The translations under genes were made by a program, and so were the position numbers. 64,000 bases of DNA, from positions 62,001 to 126,000 of the forward strand of contig NZ_FNES01000007.1 in the NCBI RefSeq assembly GCF_900100195.1, written 5' to 3'. Below, one piece after another: positions 1 through 9,420 of the stretch. The notes under the pieces were generated by a model that did no database searches, was not told where the DNA came from, and saw only the letters and a list, made by a program, of their open reading frames with translations. The DNA is from Billgrantia gudaonensis. Lineage in GTDB: Bacteria; Pseudomonadota; Gammaproteobacteria; Pseudomonadales; Halomonadaceae. How positions within the stretch are numbered: position 1 is the first letter of the stretch; each line of letters begins with the position of its first letter.

Positions 1-809
1 GCAGCGAACTGCGCGACTGGCGCGACCCCGACCAGTTGCGCGCCTGGATCGCCGGCAGCGAGGTGCAACTGACCGCCACGCCAACCAATGTCGCGGCCAA
101 CCTCTACAACCGTGGCGTGCCGGTGGTGCTGATGAACGTCAACGTGTGGGGCACCCTGGGGGTGCTGGCCCGCGAGGCGCCCCTGTCCGGCCTCGCCGAT
201 CTGGCCGGGCGTCAGGTCGGGGTGCCGTGGCGGGGCGACATGCCGGACCTGGTGCTGCGCTACCTGCTGGCCCGCGAAGGACTCGAGGTGGGTCGCGACC
301 TGCGGATCACTTATCAAGCGAGCCCCTTCGAGACCGTGCAGCTCTTTCTGGCCCAGCGCCTGGATGCCGCCGTGCTGCCCGAGCCGATGCGCACTGCGAC
401 TCGCCGCCAGGCCGGTTCGCTGGGGATCGAGCCGCTCGAGCTCGATCTGCAGCAGGAGTGGGCGCGTCTCACCGGGGACGCCCCGGCGTTGCCGCAGGCC
501 GGCGTGATCTGTCGGCGCGAACTGCTCGAAGCGCACCCCGAATGGATCGCCGCCGTGCAGGCGGCGGTGGGCGAAGCGGTGGCTTGGGTCAATGCCAATC
601 CCGGTGCGGCGGCTCGGCTCGGTGCCGAGCATGCGCCGCTACCGGCCCCGGTATTCGAAGGGGCCATCGCTCGCACCCGGCTGGAGATGCGTACGGCCCA
701 GGAGGCCCGTCCGGCGCTGGAAGCCTTCTTCTCGGCACTGGCCGAACTCTCCAGCGGCTTCATCGGTGGTGGTCTGCCGGACGATGCTTTCTATCTGGAC
801 AAGGCTTGA
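1..809 (+). CDS. ABC transporter substrate-binding protein, NitT/TauT (NMT1) type, 5'-truncated by window edge
   Basis: The frame is open from base 3 to the TGA at 807-809, so the gene begins upstream of the window; the TTG at 36 is not a convincing start. The visible 269 residues resemble the C-terminal lobes of periplasmic binding proteins for nitrate, sulfonate or thiamine-precursor uptake: a 'DLAGRQVGVPW' lobe-2 entry, 'LDAAVLPEPM' in the hinge region, and a helical tail. The ligand cannot be told from this fragment. The next gene is nnrS, 211 bp downstream across a repeat element, so co-transcription is uncertain. Family call fairly sure, substrate unknown. Confidence 0.75.
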   Translation, partial: SELRDWRDPDQLRAWIAGSEVQLTATPTNVAANLYNRGVPVVLMNVNVWGTLGVLAREAPLSGLADLAGRQVGVPWRGDMPDLVLRYLLAREGLEVGRDLRITYQASPFETVQLFLAQRLDAAVLPEPMRTATRRQAGSLGIEPLELDLQQEWARLTGDAPALPQAGVICRRELLEAHPEWIAAVQAAVGEAVAWVNANPGAAARLGAEHAPLPAPVFEGAIARTRLEMRTAQEARPALEAFFSALAELSSGFIGGGLPDDAFYLDKA

Positions 810-860
810 ATCGCTGTATTGCCAGTCGATTATCGGCCGTTTTCGAGGCTGCACAGTTGC

Positions 861-982
861 CCAAGCGAGAGACGCCGGGGACAGGGCGGAGAGGGGGGCA
901 TTTGCCATGGATGGCAAACGTAGCGCCCAGGGAGGGGGTCACAGCGCCCCCTCGCAGCCCTGTCGCCGGATCAGCCTCGAGC
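861..982 (-). repeat. Dispersed hairpin element, copy R1 (short form)
   Basis: First of five related intergenic elements, inverted relative to the copies at 12951, 62611 and 63762. The outer arms GGGGACAGGGC (left) and GCCCTGTCGCC (right) pair with one mismatch and continue into GAGGGGG/CCCCCTC. An inner hairpin TTTGCCAT-GG-ATGGCAAA (901-918) forms an 8-bp perfect stem. Between inner hairpin and right arm is the conserved asymmetric box, read on the minus strand as GCTGTGACCCCCTCCCTGG. It fills most of the gap between the binding-protein gene and nnrS. Confidence 0.85.
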
Positions 983-1020
983 CGTGCCGCTAACTGCATT
1001 AGCCTCTCGGAGGAGATCCC

Positions 1021-2232
1021 ATGACCGCTTCGTCAGTGGCGATTCCCGGCCAGCGCGTGGCGCTGCTGGCCTACGGATTTCGCCCTTTCTTCCTGCTCGC
1101 TGCGATCTATGCGCCGCTGGCACTAGTGCCCTGGGTGGGCGGGCTGCTGCAGCAGCTGACCCTGGATACCGGCATGCCGCCCCTGCTTTGGCACGCCCAC
1201 GAGATGCTCTTCGGTTTCGTGGCCGCAGCGCTCGCCGGATTTCTGCTCACCGCCATTCCTTCCTGGGCGAAGGTGGCACCCGTGACCGGGCTGCCTCTGG
1301 TGGCGCTGGTGCTGCTATGGCTGGTCGGACGCGTGGCGATGTGGCTGGCCGGGTGGTTTTCGCCCGTGCTGGTGGTGGTCGCCAACCTGGCGTTTCCGTT
1401 GACGCTGGTGGCCTGGGCGCTACCCGCCCTGGTGTCTCTCGAGGGGCGGCGCCATCTCAGCCTGGGCGCCCTGCTGTTGCTGTTCGTCATCGCCCAATGC
1501 GGTTTCTCACTAGCCTGGCTGGGTGCGCTGCCGATGCGCTTCGCGCCGCTCGACTGGTTGCATCTGGCAGCCAATCTGCTGCTGGTGATGATCGCCGTGA
1601 CCGCCTCGCGCATCGTTCGGGTGGTGGCCATGGCCGCGATGCAGGCGAGCAGTGCCGGCTGGACACCGCGGTTCACCGCGGCGCGCGAGCATCTGGCGGT
1701 GGCCACTCTGTTGGCGTTCGTGGTTGCCGACTTCCTGGCGCGTGGTCATCCGGTCACCGGCTGGATTGCCCTGGCGGCGGCCGCGGCCCAGGCCGATCGT
1801 CTCGCCGAGTGGCCCTGGGGGAGGGCCATGGGGCGGCTCTACCTGCTGCTGCTCACTCTGGCCTATGCGTGGATCACGCTGGGGCTGGCACTGGTGGGGC
1901 TGTCGGCGCTGCTCGACGGCTTGCCCTCCTATGCCGGTCGTCATGTGCTGTTCCTCGGGGCCATCGGTACCGCCGTGCTGGCGGTGTTCTGCATCGCCGG
2001 CCTGCGCCATACCGGCCGTCCGCTGCAGCTGCCGCGCCCGATCTGGGGAGCGCTCGGCTGCCTGCTTGGCGCCACGCTGCTGCGCAATGGCGTGCCCCTG
2101 GTCTGGCCGCAGCATTACCTGGTGCTGGGCGTGGTGCTCCCGGCGCTGCTATGGCTGCTGGCCTATGGCCTGTATGTGCTGAGCTATGCGGGCATGCTGT
2201 GTCGGGCGCGACCGGATGGCCTGCCCGGATGA
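1021..2232 (+). CDS. nnrS: NnrS family membrane protein
   Basis: A 403-residue polytopic inner-membrane protein with about 12 hydrophobic segments. The N-terminal 'GFRPFF' and 'WHAHEMLFGF' (residues about 19-65) are hallmarks of the NnrS family, heme- and copper-containing proteins linked to nitric oxide tolerance and denitrification regulons. The ATG at 1021 has a strong ribosome site (GGAGGAG, 5 nt upstream). No denitrification enzyme genes are seen next to it, so the link to NO metabolism rests on the family alone. Confidence 0.88.
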   Translation: MTASSVAIPGQRVALLAYGFRPFFLLAAIYAPLALVPWVGGLLQQLTLDTGMPPLLWHAHEMLFGFVAAALAGFLLTAIPSWAKVAPVTGLPLVALVLLWLVGRVAMWLAGWFSPVLVVVANLAFPLTLVAWALPALVSLEGRRHLSLGALLLLFVIAQCGFSLAWLGALPMRFAPLDWLHLAANLLLVMIAVTASRIVRVVAMAAMQASSAGWTPRFTAAREHLAVATLLAFVVADFLARGHPVTGWIALAAAAAQADRLAEWPWGRAMGRLYLLLLTLAYAWITLGLALVGLSALLDGLPSYAGRHVLFLGAIGTAVLAVFCIAGLRHTGRPLQLPRPIWGALGCLLGATLLRNGVPLVWPQHYLVLGVVLPALLWLLAYGLYVLSYAGMLCRARPDGLPG

Positions 2233-2393
2233 TGCCGGCCAGCCTGGCGCGCTCTCGTGAACGACTATCCTGAAACGTAGAAAATGCCGGTTGGCCGTGT
2301 CCGATGCGGGCATGCTAGGTTCTTGCAGTGCCCGGAGGCACCGGGCAGGAATCGATAATCACAAACGATCCCGTTTCAGGAGGGAGACATCCC

Positions 2394-3353
2394 ATGCGAG
2401 CTCTGACATACATTGCGGCAGTATCCCTGCTGGCCACGGCGCCCTTGGCTTCGGCCCAGCAGCTGTCCATTGCCACCGGCGGCACCGGCGGCACCTATTA
2501 CCCCTTGGGGGGTGGCATGGCCGAGATGATCGGCGAGCACATCGAGGGCTATGAGGCGGTGGCCGAGGTCACCGGCGCTTCGGTGGAGAACATGGGGCTG
2601 GTATGGCGCGGCGATTCCGACATGGCCCTGGCCCTGGCCGATACCGTCCATCAGGCCTACAGTGGCACCGGTGACTTCGAGGGCCGTCAGCTCGAGAACA
2701 TCCGCGCCCTGGCCTCCGTCTATCCCAACGCGGTGCAGATCGTCACCCTGGCCGATTCCGGCATCGAATCGCTCTCCGACCTCGAGGGCAAGGTGGTCTC
2801 CGTGGGTGCACCCGGTAGCGGCACCGAGCTCAATGCTCGCGCGGTGCTCGAGTCCAACGGCATCACTTACGATGACATCGACCCGCGTCGTCTCAATTTC
2901 AACGAGACCGCCGATGCCATCCGCGACGGCGACATCGACGCCGGTTTCTGGAGCGTGGGTCCCCCCACCAGCTCGATCATGAACCTGGCCACCACTCGCG
3001 ACATCCGCTTGATCGGGCTGTCCGACGAGGAAGTCGCCAACGCTCGCGAAGCCGTGTCGGTGTTCGCTCCCTACGAGCTGCGCGCCGGCCTCTACGAAGG
3101 CATGGAGGAAGGCGTTCAGACCATCGGCATTCCCAACGTGCTGGCGGTGAGCAGCGAAATGGACGAAGAGCTGGCCTACCAGATCACCAAGATGCTCTTC
3201 GAGCGCACCGACGAACTGATCGAGGTGCATCCGGCAGCCAACGACACCACCGTGAAGTTCAGCACCGACTCCACGCCGATCGCCTTCCACCCCGGCGCGC
3301 TGCGCTACTACGAAGAAGTGGATGCCGAGATCGCCGACCACCAGCGCCCCTGA
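2394..3353 (+). CDS. TRAP transporter solute receptor, TAXI family
   Basis: Periplasmic receptor of a TRAP-TAXI importer, 319 residues. Residues 1-21 form a signal peptide ending in 'ASAQQ', followed by the TAXI signature region 'IATGGTGGTYYPLGG'. I start it at the ATG at 2394 because AGGAGGGAG lies just upstream and the signal peptide begins there; an in-frame start 66 bp earlier would add an unrelated tail. The next two genes (DUF1850 protein and fused permease) complete the transporter. TAXI systems take up C4-dicarboxylates, glutamate or related acids; the ligand here is not known. Confidence 0.92.
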   Translation: MRALTYIAAVSLLATAPLASAQQLSIATGGTGGTYYPLGGGMAEMIGEHIEGYEAVAEVTGASVENMGLVWRGDSDMALALADTVHQAYSGTGDFEGRQLENIRALASVYPNAVQIVTLADSGIESLSDLEGKVVSVGAPGSGTELNARAVLESNGITYDDIDPRRLNFNETADAIRDGDIDAGFWSVGPPTSSIMNLATTRDIRLIGLSDEEVANAREAVSVFAPYELRAGLYEGMEEGVQTIGIPNVLAVSSEMDEELAYQITKMLFERTDELIEVHPAANDTTVKFSTDSTPIAFHPGALRYYEEVDAEIADHQRP

Positions 3354-3365
3354 GCGTGGTTGGCG

Positions 3366-3866
3366 ATGCCTGAACGATACCTGAAAGCAGGGTGGGCCTG
3401 GATGCCCGCCCTGCTGTCGTGTCTGTCGGTGGTCGCGATGGCCGACCCAGCACCCGCTCGACTGGAAGTGCTGGATGCCGATGACGAGCCCTTGGTTGCG
3501 TTGGCGATGCCGGAAGGCGGCCGCTGGTGCCTGGAGTGGAACCATTCCGTCGAGGGCTTCGCGGTGCTCGATTGCTACCGCCATGACGAGGGGCGCATGG
3601 TGCTCGAGCGCAGCCACCTGCCCGACTTTGCCGCCGGGCTCGATCACGTGCTGGGTCGGGGACGTCAGGTGTCCGACGGCCAGGGCGGATACTGGATCGA
3701 GGACATCGACGAGCCGGTGCCGGGCAACGCCTACGTGCTGCGTGTCGGGTCGATGCGCGTCGATCATCGTTTGGTGGTCGGTACCCGGCGCGTCAGTCTG
3801 AGTGCGCTGGCTGCCGGCGAGCGTGTCACCGTTCGCTTGAGTTCCGCCGACGATGCCCGCGAGTGA
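3366..3866 (+). CDS. DUF1850 domain protein of TRAP-TAXI operon
   Basis: A 166-residue exported protein with a hydrophobic N-terminus ('WMPALLSCLSVVAMA', residues about 11-25). The sequence around 'WCLEWNHSVEGFAVLD' fits DUF1850 proteins, small periplasmic or membrane-anchored partners often encoded between TAXI receptors and fused TRAP permeases. It lies 12 bp after the receptor gene and 18 bp before the permease gene, consistent with one operon. The ATG at 3366 is preferred over the TTG at 3360. The molecular role of the family is not established. Confidence 0.8.
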   Translation: MPERYLKAGWAWMPALLSCLSVVAMADPAPARLEVLDADDEPLVALAMPEGGRWCLEWNHSVEGFAVLDCYRHDEGRMVLERSHLPDFAAGLDHVLGRGRQVSDGQGGYWIEDIDEPVPGNAYVLRVGSMRVDHRLVVGTRRVSLSALAAGERVTVRLSSADDARE

Positions 3867-3884
3867 ACGAAAACCCTAGAGAGA

Positions 3885-5900
3885 ATGCAGATGAGTGATT
3901 CGGGAACCTCCCCCGTCATTCCCGGCAGTCAGGCGCCTCACTCCCGTGCGGTGCTGTGGCTGATCACCCTGGTGGCAGTGGGTCTGTCGCTGTTCCAGCT
4001 CTATTCCGCCGGCATTCAGCCGCTGGGGCTGTTCTACCAGCGCAGCATCCACCTGATGCTGATCATGGTGCTGGCCTTCCTGATGTTTCCGCTGCTGGGC
4101 GCTGCGCGCGCTCGCGGCCCCATCAGCGGCCTCGTCGATTTACTGTTCGTCGTCGGCGCCCTGATTACCGGCGGCTACCTGGCGCTCTACCTGGACGAGA
4201 TCATCAACCGTGCGGGCTTCTGGAGCCAGACCGATATCGTGGTGGGGTGCATCGCCACCCTGACCGTACTCGAGGCGGCACGCCGGGCGGTGGGGCTCGG
4301 CATGACCGTCATTGGCCTCATCGCCATCTTGTATGCCTTTGCCGGTCCCCGCGGCGAATTGCCGTGGCTGGGGCAGTTCCTGCCCGGCATTCTCGAGCAT
4401 CGTGGCTACAACCTGGATCGTCTGGTCGGCCAGCTCTACCTGGGCCAGGAAGGCATCTTCGGCTTGCCCATGGGTGTGGCCGCCACCTACATCTTCATCT
4501 TCGTGCTGTTCGGTGCTTTTCTGGAAGTCACCGGTGCCGGCAAGTTCTTCATCGACCTGGCGTATGCGGCCACCGGCCGGCAGCGGGGCGGACCGGCCAA
4601 GGCGGCGGTCATCGCCTCGGCGGGCATGGGCTCCATCTCCGGTAGTGCCATCGCCAACGTGGTGACCACCGGGGCCTTCACCATCCCACTCATGAAGCGC
4701 CTGGGATACAAGCCGCACCAGGCCGGCGGCATCGAGGCGGCGGCCTCCACCGGTGGACAGATCATGCCGCCGCTGATGGGGGCCGGGGCCTTCCTGATCG
4801 CCGAGTACACGCGGATGCCCTACCTGGAGGTGGTCAAGGTCAGCATCCTGCCGGCCATCATGTACTTCGGTACCGTCTACCTCTTCGTGCACATCATCGC
4901 CTTGAAGCAGGGTATGCAGGGCATGTCACGCGCGGAACTGCCGCAGATGCGCGATGTGATGGGCGCTGGCTGGCACTTCCTGCTGCCGCTGGCGGTGCTG
5001 GTCTGGCTGCTGGTAATGAACATGTCGCCCATGCGCGTGGGCTACTACGCCATCCTCACCATGCTGGCCGTGGCAGTGCTGCGTTTCGCAGTGTGGTTCC
5101 TGTTCATCGCCCCTCGCGAGGGCCAGAGGGTGACCGGAGAAACCCTGCGCGAGGCGTTCAAGGCGGGCCTGATCAAGCTGATGGGCGGCCTGGAGCTGGG
5201 CGCGCGCAACGCCGTGGCGGTCTCCATGGCCTGTGCCGTGGCGGGGATCATCGTCGGGGTGGTCGGCCTGACCGGACTGGGGCTGAAATTCTCTTCCATG
5301 ATGCTGGCCTTTTCCGGCGGCAACCTGCTGCTGGCGCTGGTGATGGTGCTGCTGGCCAGCCTGGTGCTGGGGATGGGCCTGCCGGTGACCGCCAGCTACA
5401 TCGTGCTGATCGTGCTGGTCGGCCCCGCGCTCACCGCCGAATTCGGCGTGCCGCTGCTGATCGCCCACCTGGTGGTGTTCTGGTATTCCCAGGATTCCAA
5501 CGTCACACCGCCCATCGCTTTGGCCGGTTTCGCCGGGGCGGCGATTGCCGGTGCCAAACCCATGGATACGGCATTCCAGGCGTGGAAGTTCGCCAAGGGG
5601 CTCTACCTGATTCCGGTGTTCATGGTGTACAACCCGGAGATCATCATGGGCGGGCCGGTGCCGGTGGTGGTATGGAATGCGGTGATCGCCTTTCTGGCGC
5701 TGGGGGCCTTTGCCGCCGCGTTGGAGGGGTACCTCTTCACGCGCATGTCGTGGCCGGTGCGTGCCCTGCTATTGCCGGCCATCGTGGCGGTGTTCTACCC
5801 CAACCTGCTGGTGGAGGCGAGTGGAGCGGCCGTGATGGTACTGGCGCTGGCCGGTAACTGGCTGGCCAACCGCCGCGAGGGACGGGCCGCTCACGGCTGA
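3885..5900 (+). CDS. TRAP transporter fused permease (DctQM-type, TAXI system)
   Basis: A 671-residue membrane protein joining the small 4-helix DctQ-like domain (about 1-180) to the large DctM-like domain (about 190-650), as is usual for TAXI transporters. Gly-rich stretches such as 'GMGSISGSAIANVVTTGAF' and 'STGGQIMPPLMGAGAFLIAE' are typical of DctM. It works with the upstream receptor in sodium-driven solute uptake. Two in-frame ATGs (3885 and 3891) are equally possible; a GAGAGA purine run precedes both. The gene closes the operon; a GC hairpin follows at 5940. Confidence 0.93.
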   Translation: MQMSDSGTSPVIPGSQAPHSRAVLWLITLVAVGLSLFQLYSAGIQPLGLFYQRSIHLMLIMVLAFLMFPLLGAARARGPISGLVDLLFVVGALITGGYLALYLDEIINRAGFWSQTDIVVGCIATLTVLEAARRAVGLGMTVIGLIAILYAFAGPRGELPWLGQFLPGILEHRGYNLDRLVGQLYLGQEGIFGLPMGVAATYIFIFVLFGAFLEVTGAGKFFIDLAYAATGRQRGGPAKAAVIASAGMGSISGSAIANVVTTGAFTIPLMKRLGYKPHQAGGIEAAASTGGQIMPPLMGAGAFLIAEYTRMPYLEVVKVSILPAIMYFGTVYLFVHIIALKQGMQGMSRAELPQMRDVMGAGWHFLLPLAVLVWLLVMNMSPMRVGYYAILTMLAVAVLRFAVWFLFIAPREGQRVTGETLREAFKAGLIKLMGGLELGARNAVAVSMACAVAGIIVGVVGLTGLGLKFSSMMLAFSGGNLLLALVMVLLASLVLGMGLPVTASYIVLIVLVGPALTAEFGVPLLIAHLVVFWYSQDSNVTPPIALAGFAGAAIAGAKPMDTAFQAWKFAKGLYLIPVFMVYNPEIIMGGPVPVVVWNAVIAFLALGAFAAALEGYLFTRMSWPVRALLLPAIVAVFYPNLLVEASGAAVMVLALAGNWLANRREGRAAHG

Positions 5901-5939
5901 TCGTTCCGGTCTGCCCGGCCTGCCCGACTGGTCAAGATG

Positions 5940-5959
5940 ACGGCGCCGAGAGGCGCCGT
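5940..5959 (+). terminator. GC-rich hairpin upstream of purE
   Basis: ACGGCGCC-GAGA-GGCGCCGT forms a perfect 8-bp stem with a GNRA-type tetraloop in the gap between the TRAP operon and purE. There is no U-run, only a single T before AGAATG, so intrinsic termination is doubtful. It directly abuts TTAGAAT (5959-5965), a possible -10 for purE. Confidence 0.4.
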
Positions 5960-6007
5960 TAGAATGTCTGCCCTTCGTTTCCTGCCGACAGTAACCGGGA
6001 GCCTCCG

Positions 6008-6517
6008 ATGTCGACCTCCAACCAGGCGCCGCGCGTTGGCGTGATCATGGGTTCCAAGTCCGATTGGCCGATCATGGAGCACGCCGTGACGATGCTCGAG
6101 CGTCTGGGCGTGGCCTGCGAGACCCGCGTCGTCTCCGCCCATCGCACCCCCGACCTGCTGTTCGACTATGCGAAAAGTGCCGCCGAGCGCGGCATCCAGG
6201 TGATCGTCGCCGGGGCCGGCGGTGCAGCCCACCTGCCTGGCATGGTGGCCGCGCAGACGCCATTGCCGGTGCTGGGGGTGCCGGTGGAATCCAAGGCGCT
6301 CAAGGGGCTCGATTCGCTGCTTTCCATCGTGCAGATGCCCGGCGGCGTCGCCGTGGGAACGCTGGCCATCGGCAAGGCCGGGGCCACCAACGCAGGCCTT
6401 CTCGCGGCGCAGATCGTCGCTTTGCAGGACGCTGAGGTGCGCGCCGCCGTCGAGGCGTTCCGTGCCGAGCAGACCCGCAACGTGCTCGACGACCCCGACC
6501 CCCGCCCCCAGCCCTGA
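6008..6517 (+). CDS. purE: 5-(carboxyamino)imidazole ribonucleotide mutase
   Basis: Class I PurE, 169 residues, converting N5-CAIR to CAIR in de novo purine synthesis in the cytosol. '[13 protein letters not shown]' near the N-terminus and 'SAHRTPD' (catalytic His) are family signatures, with '[11 protein letters not shown]' following. It precedes purK by 27 bp, the usual purEK operon. Start chosen at ATG 6008, with GGGAG upstream. Confidence 0.97.
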   Translation: MSTSNQAPRVGVIMGSKSDWPIMEHAVTMLERLGVACETRVVSAHRTPDLLFDYAKSAAERGIQVIVAGAGGAAHLPGMVAAQTPLPVLGVPVESKALKGLDSLLSIVQMPGGVAVGTLAIGKAGATNAGLLAAQIVALQDAEVRAAVEAFRAEQTRNVLDDPDPRPQP

Positions 6518-6544
6518 TCTAGAGAGACGAGTGAGGAACGAGTC

Positions 6545-7657
6545 ATGAACATCGGCGTACTGGGAGCTGGCCAGCTTGGCCGCATGCTGGCGTTGGCCGG
6601 CTATCCGCTGGCCAACCGCTTCACCTTCCTCGATACCACCGGCCATCCCAGTGCCGGAATCGGCGAGGTGCTCATCGATACCGATCAGAACCGCCTTGAC
6701 GAGTTTCTGGCCAAGGTGAACCTGGTCACCTACGAGTTCGAGCACCTGCCGGTTGCGCTGGTCCGTGCCATCGAGGCGGTGAAGCCGGTTCATCCCTCCA
6801 GCGAGGCCATTCGCGTCTGTCAGAACCGCGCCGAGGAGAAGGCGCTGTTCGACCGCCTGGGCATTCCCACTCCGGCCTATCGGCTCGTGGAGAGCGCCGA
6901 CGAACTCGAGGCCGCCGCCCGCGCGCTGGGCTGCCCCGTGGTGGCCAAGTCGGTCACCGAGGGCTACGACGGCAAGGGCCAGGCGGTGATCCGCGACCCG
7001 GCCGAGGCGGGCGATGCGTGGCGTTCCATCGGCCATCCGCAGCTGATCGTCGAGTCCTTCGTCGACTTCGTGCGCGAGGTGTCGATCATCGCCGTGCGGG
7101 GCCGTGACGGCCAGGTGGCCTTTTACCCCATGGCCGAGAACGTCCATGTCGACGGTATCCTGCGCTACTCCATCGCGCCCTTGCCGGACCTGGACGATGG
7201 CGTGCAACGGACTGCCGATGAGTACATCCGAACCCTGTTGGACGAACTCGATTACGTCGGCGTACTCACCCTGGAGCTGTTCCAGACACGCGACGGGGGA
7301 CTTCTAGCCAACGAGATGGCTCCCCGGGTGCACAATTCCGGCCATTGGACGCTGGATGGCGCGGTGACCAGTCAGTTCGAGAACCATCTGCGTGCCATCC
7401 AGGGCCTGCCGTTGGGCGACACAGCAGCGCGGATGCCCACCTGCATGGTCAACGTGATCGGTCGCGAGGGCGATAGCGCCGAGATCCTGGCGATCCCCGA
7501 CGCCCATCTGCACCGCTACGACAAGGGCGAGCGTCCAGGACGCAAGCTGGCGCACGTCAACCTGCTGGCGCCGACCCATGGCGAGCTGCTGAACAAGATG
7601 CGCACCTGCGCGGCTCTGCTGCCCGACGCCCCGGCGCCACGCTTCAGTTTCGAGTAG
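6545..7657 (+). CDS. purK: 5-(carboxyamino)imidazole ribonucleotide synthase
   Basis: ATP-grasp enzyme of 370 residues that carboxylates AIR to N5-CAIR using bicarbonate and ATP; its product is the substrate of PurE encoded just upstream. The N-terminal 'GVLGAGQLGRMLALAG' and the ATP-grasp 'NEMAPRVHNSGHWT' region are characteristic of PurK. Length is normal. Converges on the TraX-like gene with an 88-bp gap containing only a short CGCCCGGGCG palindrome. Confidence 0.97.
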   Translation: MNIGVLGAGQLGRMLALAGYPLANRFTFLDTTGHPSAGIGEVLIDTDQNRLDEFLAKVNLVTYEFEHLPVALVRAIEAVKPVHPSSEAIRVCQNRAEEKALFDRLGIPTPAYRLVESADELEAAARALGCPVVAKSVTEGYDGKGQAVIRDPAEAGDAWRSIGHPQLIVESFVDFVREVSIIAVRGRDGQVAFYPMAENVHVDGILRYSIAPLPDLDDGVQRTADEYIRTLLDELDYVGVLTLELFQTRDGGLLANEMAPRVHNSGHWTLDGAVTSQFENHLRAIQGLPLGDTAARMPTCMVNVIGREGDSAEILAIPDAHLHRYDKGERPGRKLAHVNLLAPTHGELLNKMRTCAALLPDAPAPRFSFE

Positions 7658-7745
7658 CCGGGTGCGCTTCCGCTAGCCGCGAAGACCCCCGCCCGGGCGA
7701 GGCCGTCGTGTCGTCCGAGCAGGCCAGGCGTCCCCGCACCGTTGG

Positions 7746-8558
7746 TCATTCCCACAAGGCGAGGCCCCACACCCACAACGCCATGAGAGCGAAGTGGCCG
7801 GGGTACCAGGCGAGCCACAGCCAGCGCGGCATGGCGAAGGGCACGGCCGGAGTGAGGCGGTGGGCACCAGCGGCCAGTCCCAGCACCGCCAGGCTGGTGG
7901 CGACGGCGAACGATTTGGCGAGAGGCCTGCTGTTGAGCAGGCCGGTCGCCACCAGCGCCGGTATGGCGCAAGCCACCGCGGCGAGCCGTTGGGGCATGGC
8001 GGGTCCGGTGTGGTGGAGGCGGTGCATGGCCAGCATGAACAGCGGAATCAGCAGCAGGCCCTCGTGACCGTACTCGACCCAGTCGCCCAGCCACTGCCAG
8101 GCCAGCAGCGAGGCCAGCGTGGCCAGCACCAGCCAGAGCGCACCGACGTCCCGTCGCCGGTGATGTTCCAGCAGGGCGTTCAGCATGGCTCCCCAACTCA
8201 GCCCGAGCGAGAGGGTGAAGCAGACGTTGAGGATGAAGGCGTCGGAAGCCCGAGGCATCATCATGTAAGGCAACTGGGCGATCAGCCCGATCACCAGTAT
8301 GCGCCGGGCGTAGCGAAGCGGGTTGCGAGTGTTGAACAGCCCGTGCCAGGCGACCATGGCGGCGAACAGCGGGAAGGCAATGCGTCCGAGGGATGAGCCC
8401 GCCCAATCCAGCTGCCAGTCGTTGGGCAGCACATAACGGGTCAGGTGGTCGAGGGTCATGGTGATGAGCGCCAGCCACTGTCCCCAGCCGGTCCAGGTGG
8501 AGGCGGGGCGTGATGGGGCAGTGGCGGGGCGTGTGATCATGGGGCTTGGGACATACAT
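7746..8558 (-). CDS. TraX family membrane protein
   Basis: A 270-residue polytopic membrane protein. 'ALITMTLDHL' and 'GRIAFPLFAAMVAW' in the first 90 residues match the TraX/acyltransferase-like family, named for the F-plasmid pilin acetylase; chromosomal members have no defined substrate. I start it at the ATG at 8558 (GGGAGGACAG upstream); a longer frame to 8753 would give a non-homologous, Arg/Ser-rich extension. No conjugation genes are nearby, so it is not a marker of a plasmid here. Confidence 0.8.
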   Translation of the reverse strand: MYVPSPMITRPATAPSRPASTWTGWGQWLALITMTLDHLTRYVLPNDWQLDWAGSSLGRIAFPLFAAMVAWHGLFNTRNPLRYARRILVIGLIAQLPYMMMPRASDAFILNVCFTLSLGLSWGAMLNALLEHHRRRDVGALWLVLATLASLLAWQWLGDWVEYGHEGLLLIPLFMLAMHRLHHTGPAMPQRLAAVACAIPALVATGLLNSRPLAKSFAVATSLAVLGLAAGAHRLTPAVPFAMPRWLWLAWYPGHFALMALWVWGLALWE

Positions 8559-8691
8559 CCTGTCCTCCCGGGTCTTTCCGATGACGATAGCGATGCGTTG
8601 ACCGGCGGCTGTACCCTGGGGTTCCCTGTTGCCAGGACGCGACACCGGCCGGTATTCGAAGGCCAACGACGAGGAGGCGAAAGGATAAAGA

Positions 8692-9420
8692 ATGAGGATC
8701 GGTCTGCTGCAGTGCGATGACGTGGCCCCGGAGCTGCGCGAGCGGCACGGCAACTACCCCGAGATGTTCGCGCAGCTGTTTGCCGCCGTGGATTCGAACC
8801 TGACCTGGCGGGTGTGGCGCTGCCTCGACGGCGAGTTCCCCGATGACGTCGAGGCGGTGGATGCGTGGATGACCACCGGCGCGAAATTCAGCGTCAATGA
8901 CGATCTGCCGTGGATCGCCGATCTCGAAGCCTTCGTGCGGACCCTATGGCAGGCCCGCAAACCGCTGGTGGGAATCTGCTTCGGTCACCAGCTGATCGCC
9001 AAGGCACTGGGTGGCCGGGTGATCCAGAGCCCCCGAGGCTGGGGCGTGGGCCTGTCGTTCAACCAGGTGACCGAGCGGCCCGAGTGGATGGCGCCGGCGC
9101 AGGATACGCTCGACCTGGTGGTGAGCCACCAGGATCAGGTGGTCGAGTTGCCGCCCGGTGCGCGGGTGTTGGGCGGCAGCGACTTCTGTCCTGCCTACCT
9201 GATGCAGGTAGGGGAGCACTTCCTGGGCGTGCAGGGCCATCCCGAGTTCACCAAGGCGTATTCCCGCGACCTGATGGCGCTGCGTGCCGGGGACATCGGC
9301 GACGCCCGCGTACGGGAAGGCGAGGCGTCGCTGACGTCGCCGGTGGACGATACCCTGATGGCGCGCTGGATTCTCGCCTTCCTGCGTCGTGCGATGCAGC
9401 ACCAAGCGCATGTCGGCTAG
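8692..9420 (+). CDS. Class I glutamine amidotransferase (GMP synthase-like)
   Basis: A 242-residue stand-alone class I GATase domain. The catalytic triad is visible: Cys96 in 'GICFGHQLIA', His183 and Glu185 in 'QGHPEF'. It resembles YfeJ/GuaA-like amidotransferases that release ammonia from glutamine or hydrolyse gamma-glutamyl compounds. Its partner or substrate is not shown by context. It overlaps the start of the antiporter gene by 11 bp, suggesting coupled translation. Confidence 0.88.
   Translation: MRIGLLQCDDVAPELRERHGNYPEMFAQLFAAVDSNLTWRVWRCLDGEFPDDVEAVDAWMTTGAKFSVNDDLPWIADLEAFVRTLWQARKPLVGICFGHQLIAKALGGRVIQSPRGWGVGLSFNQVTERPEWMAPAQDTLDLVVSHQDQVVELPPGARVLGGSDFCPAYLMQVGEHFLGVQGHPEFTKAYSRDLMALRAGDIGDARVREGEASLTSPVDDTLMARWILAFLRRAMQHQAHVG

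Noticed and set aside
5940..5965. Purine riboswitch upstream of purE
   Set aside because: The leader is about 45 bp after the hairpin and lacks the three-way junction and conserved loops.
7658..7745. Terminator between purK and the TraX-like gene
   Set aside because: Only a 10-bp CGCCCGGGCG palindrome, too short to form a stem with a loop, and no T-run.
7746..8558. TraX-like gene as evidence of a conjugative element
   Set aside because: No tra, relaxase, integrase or att-like repeats nearby; chromosomal TraX-like genes are common.
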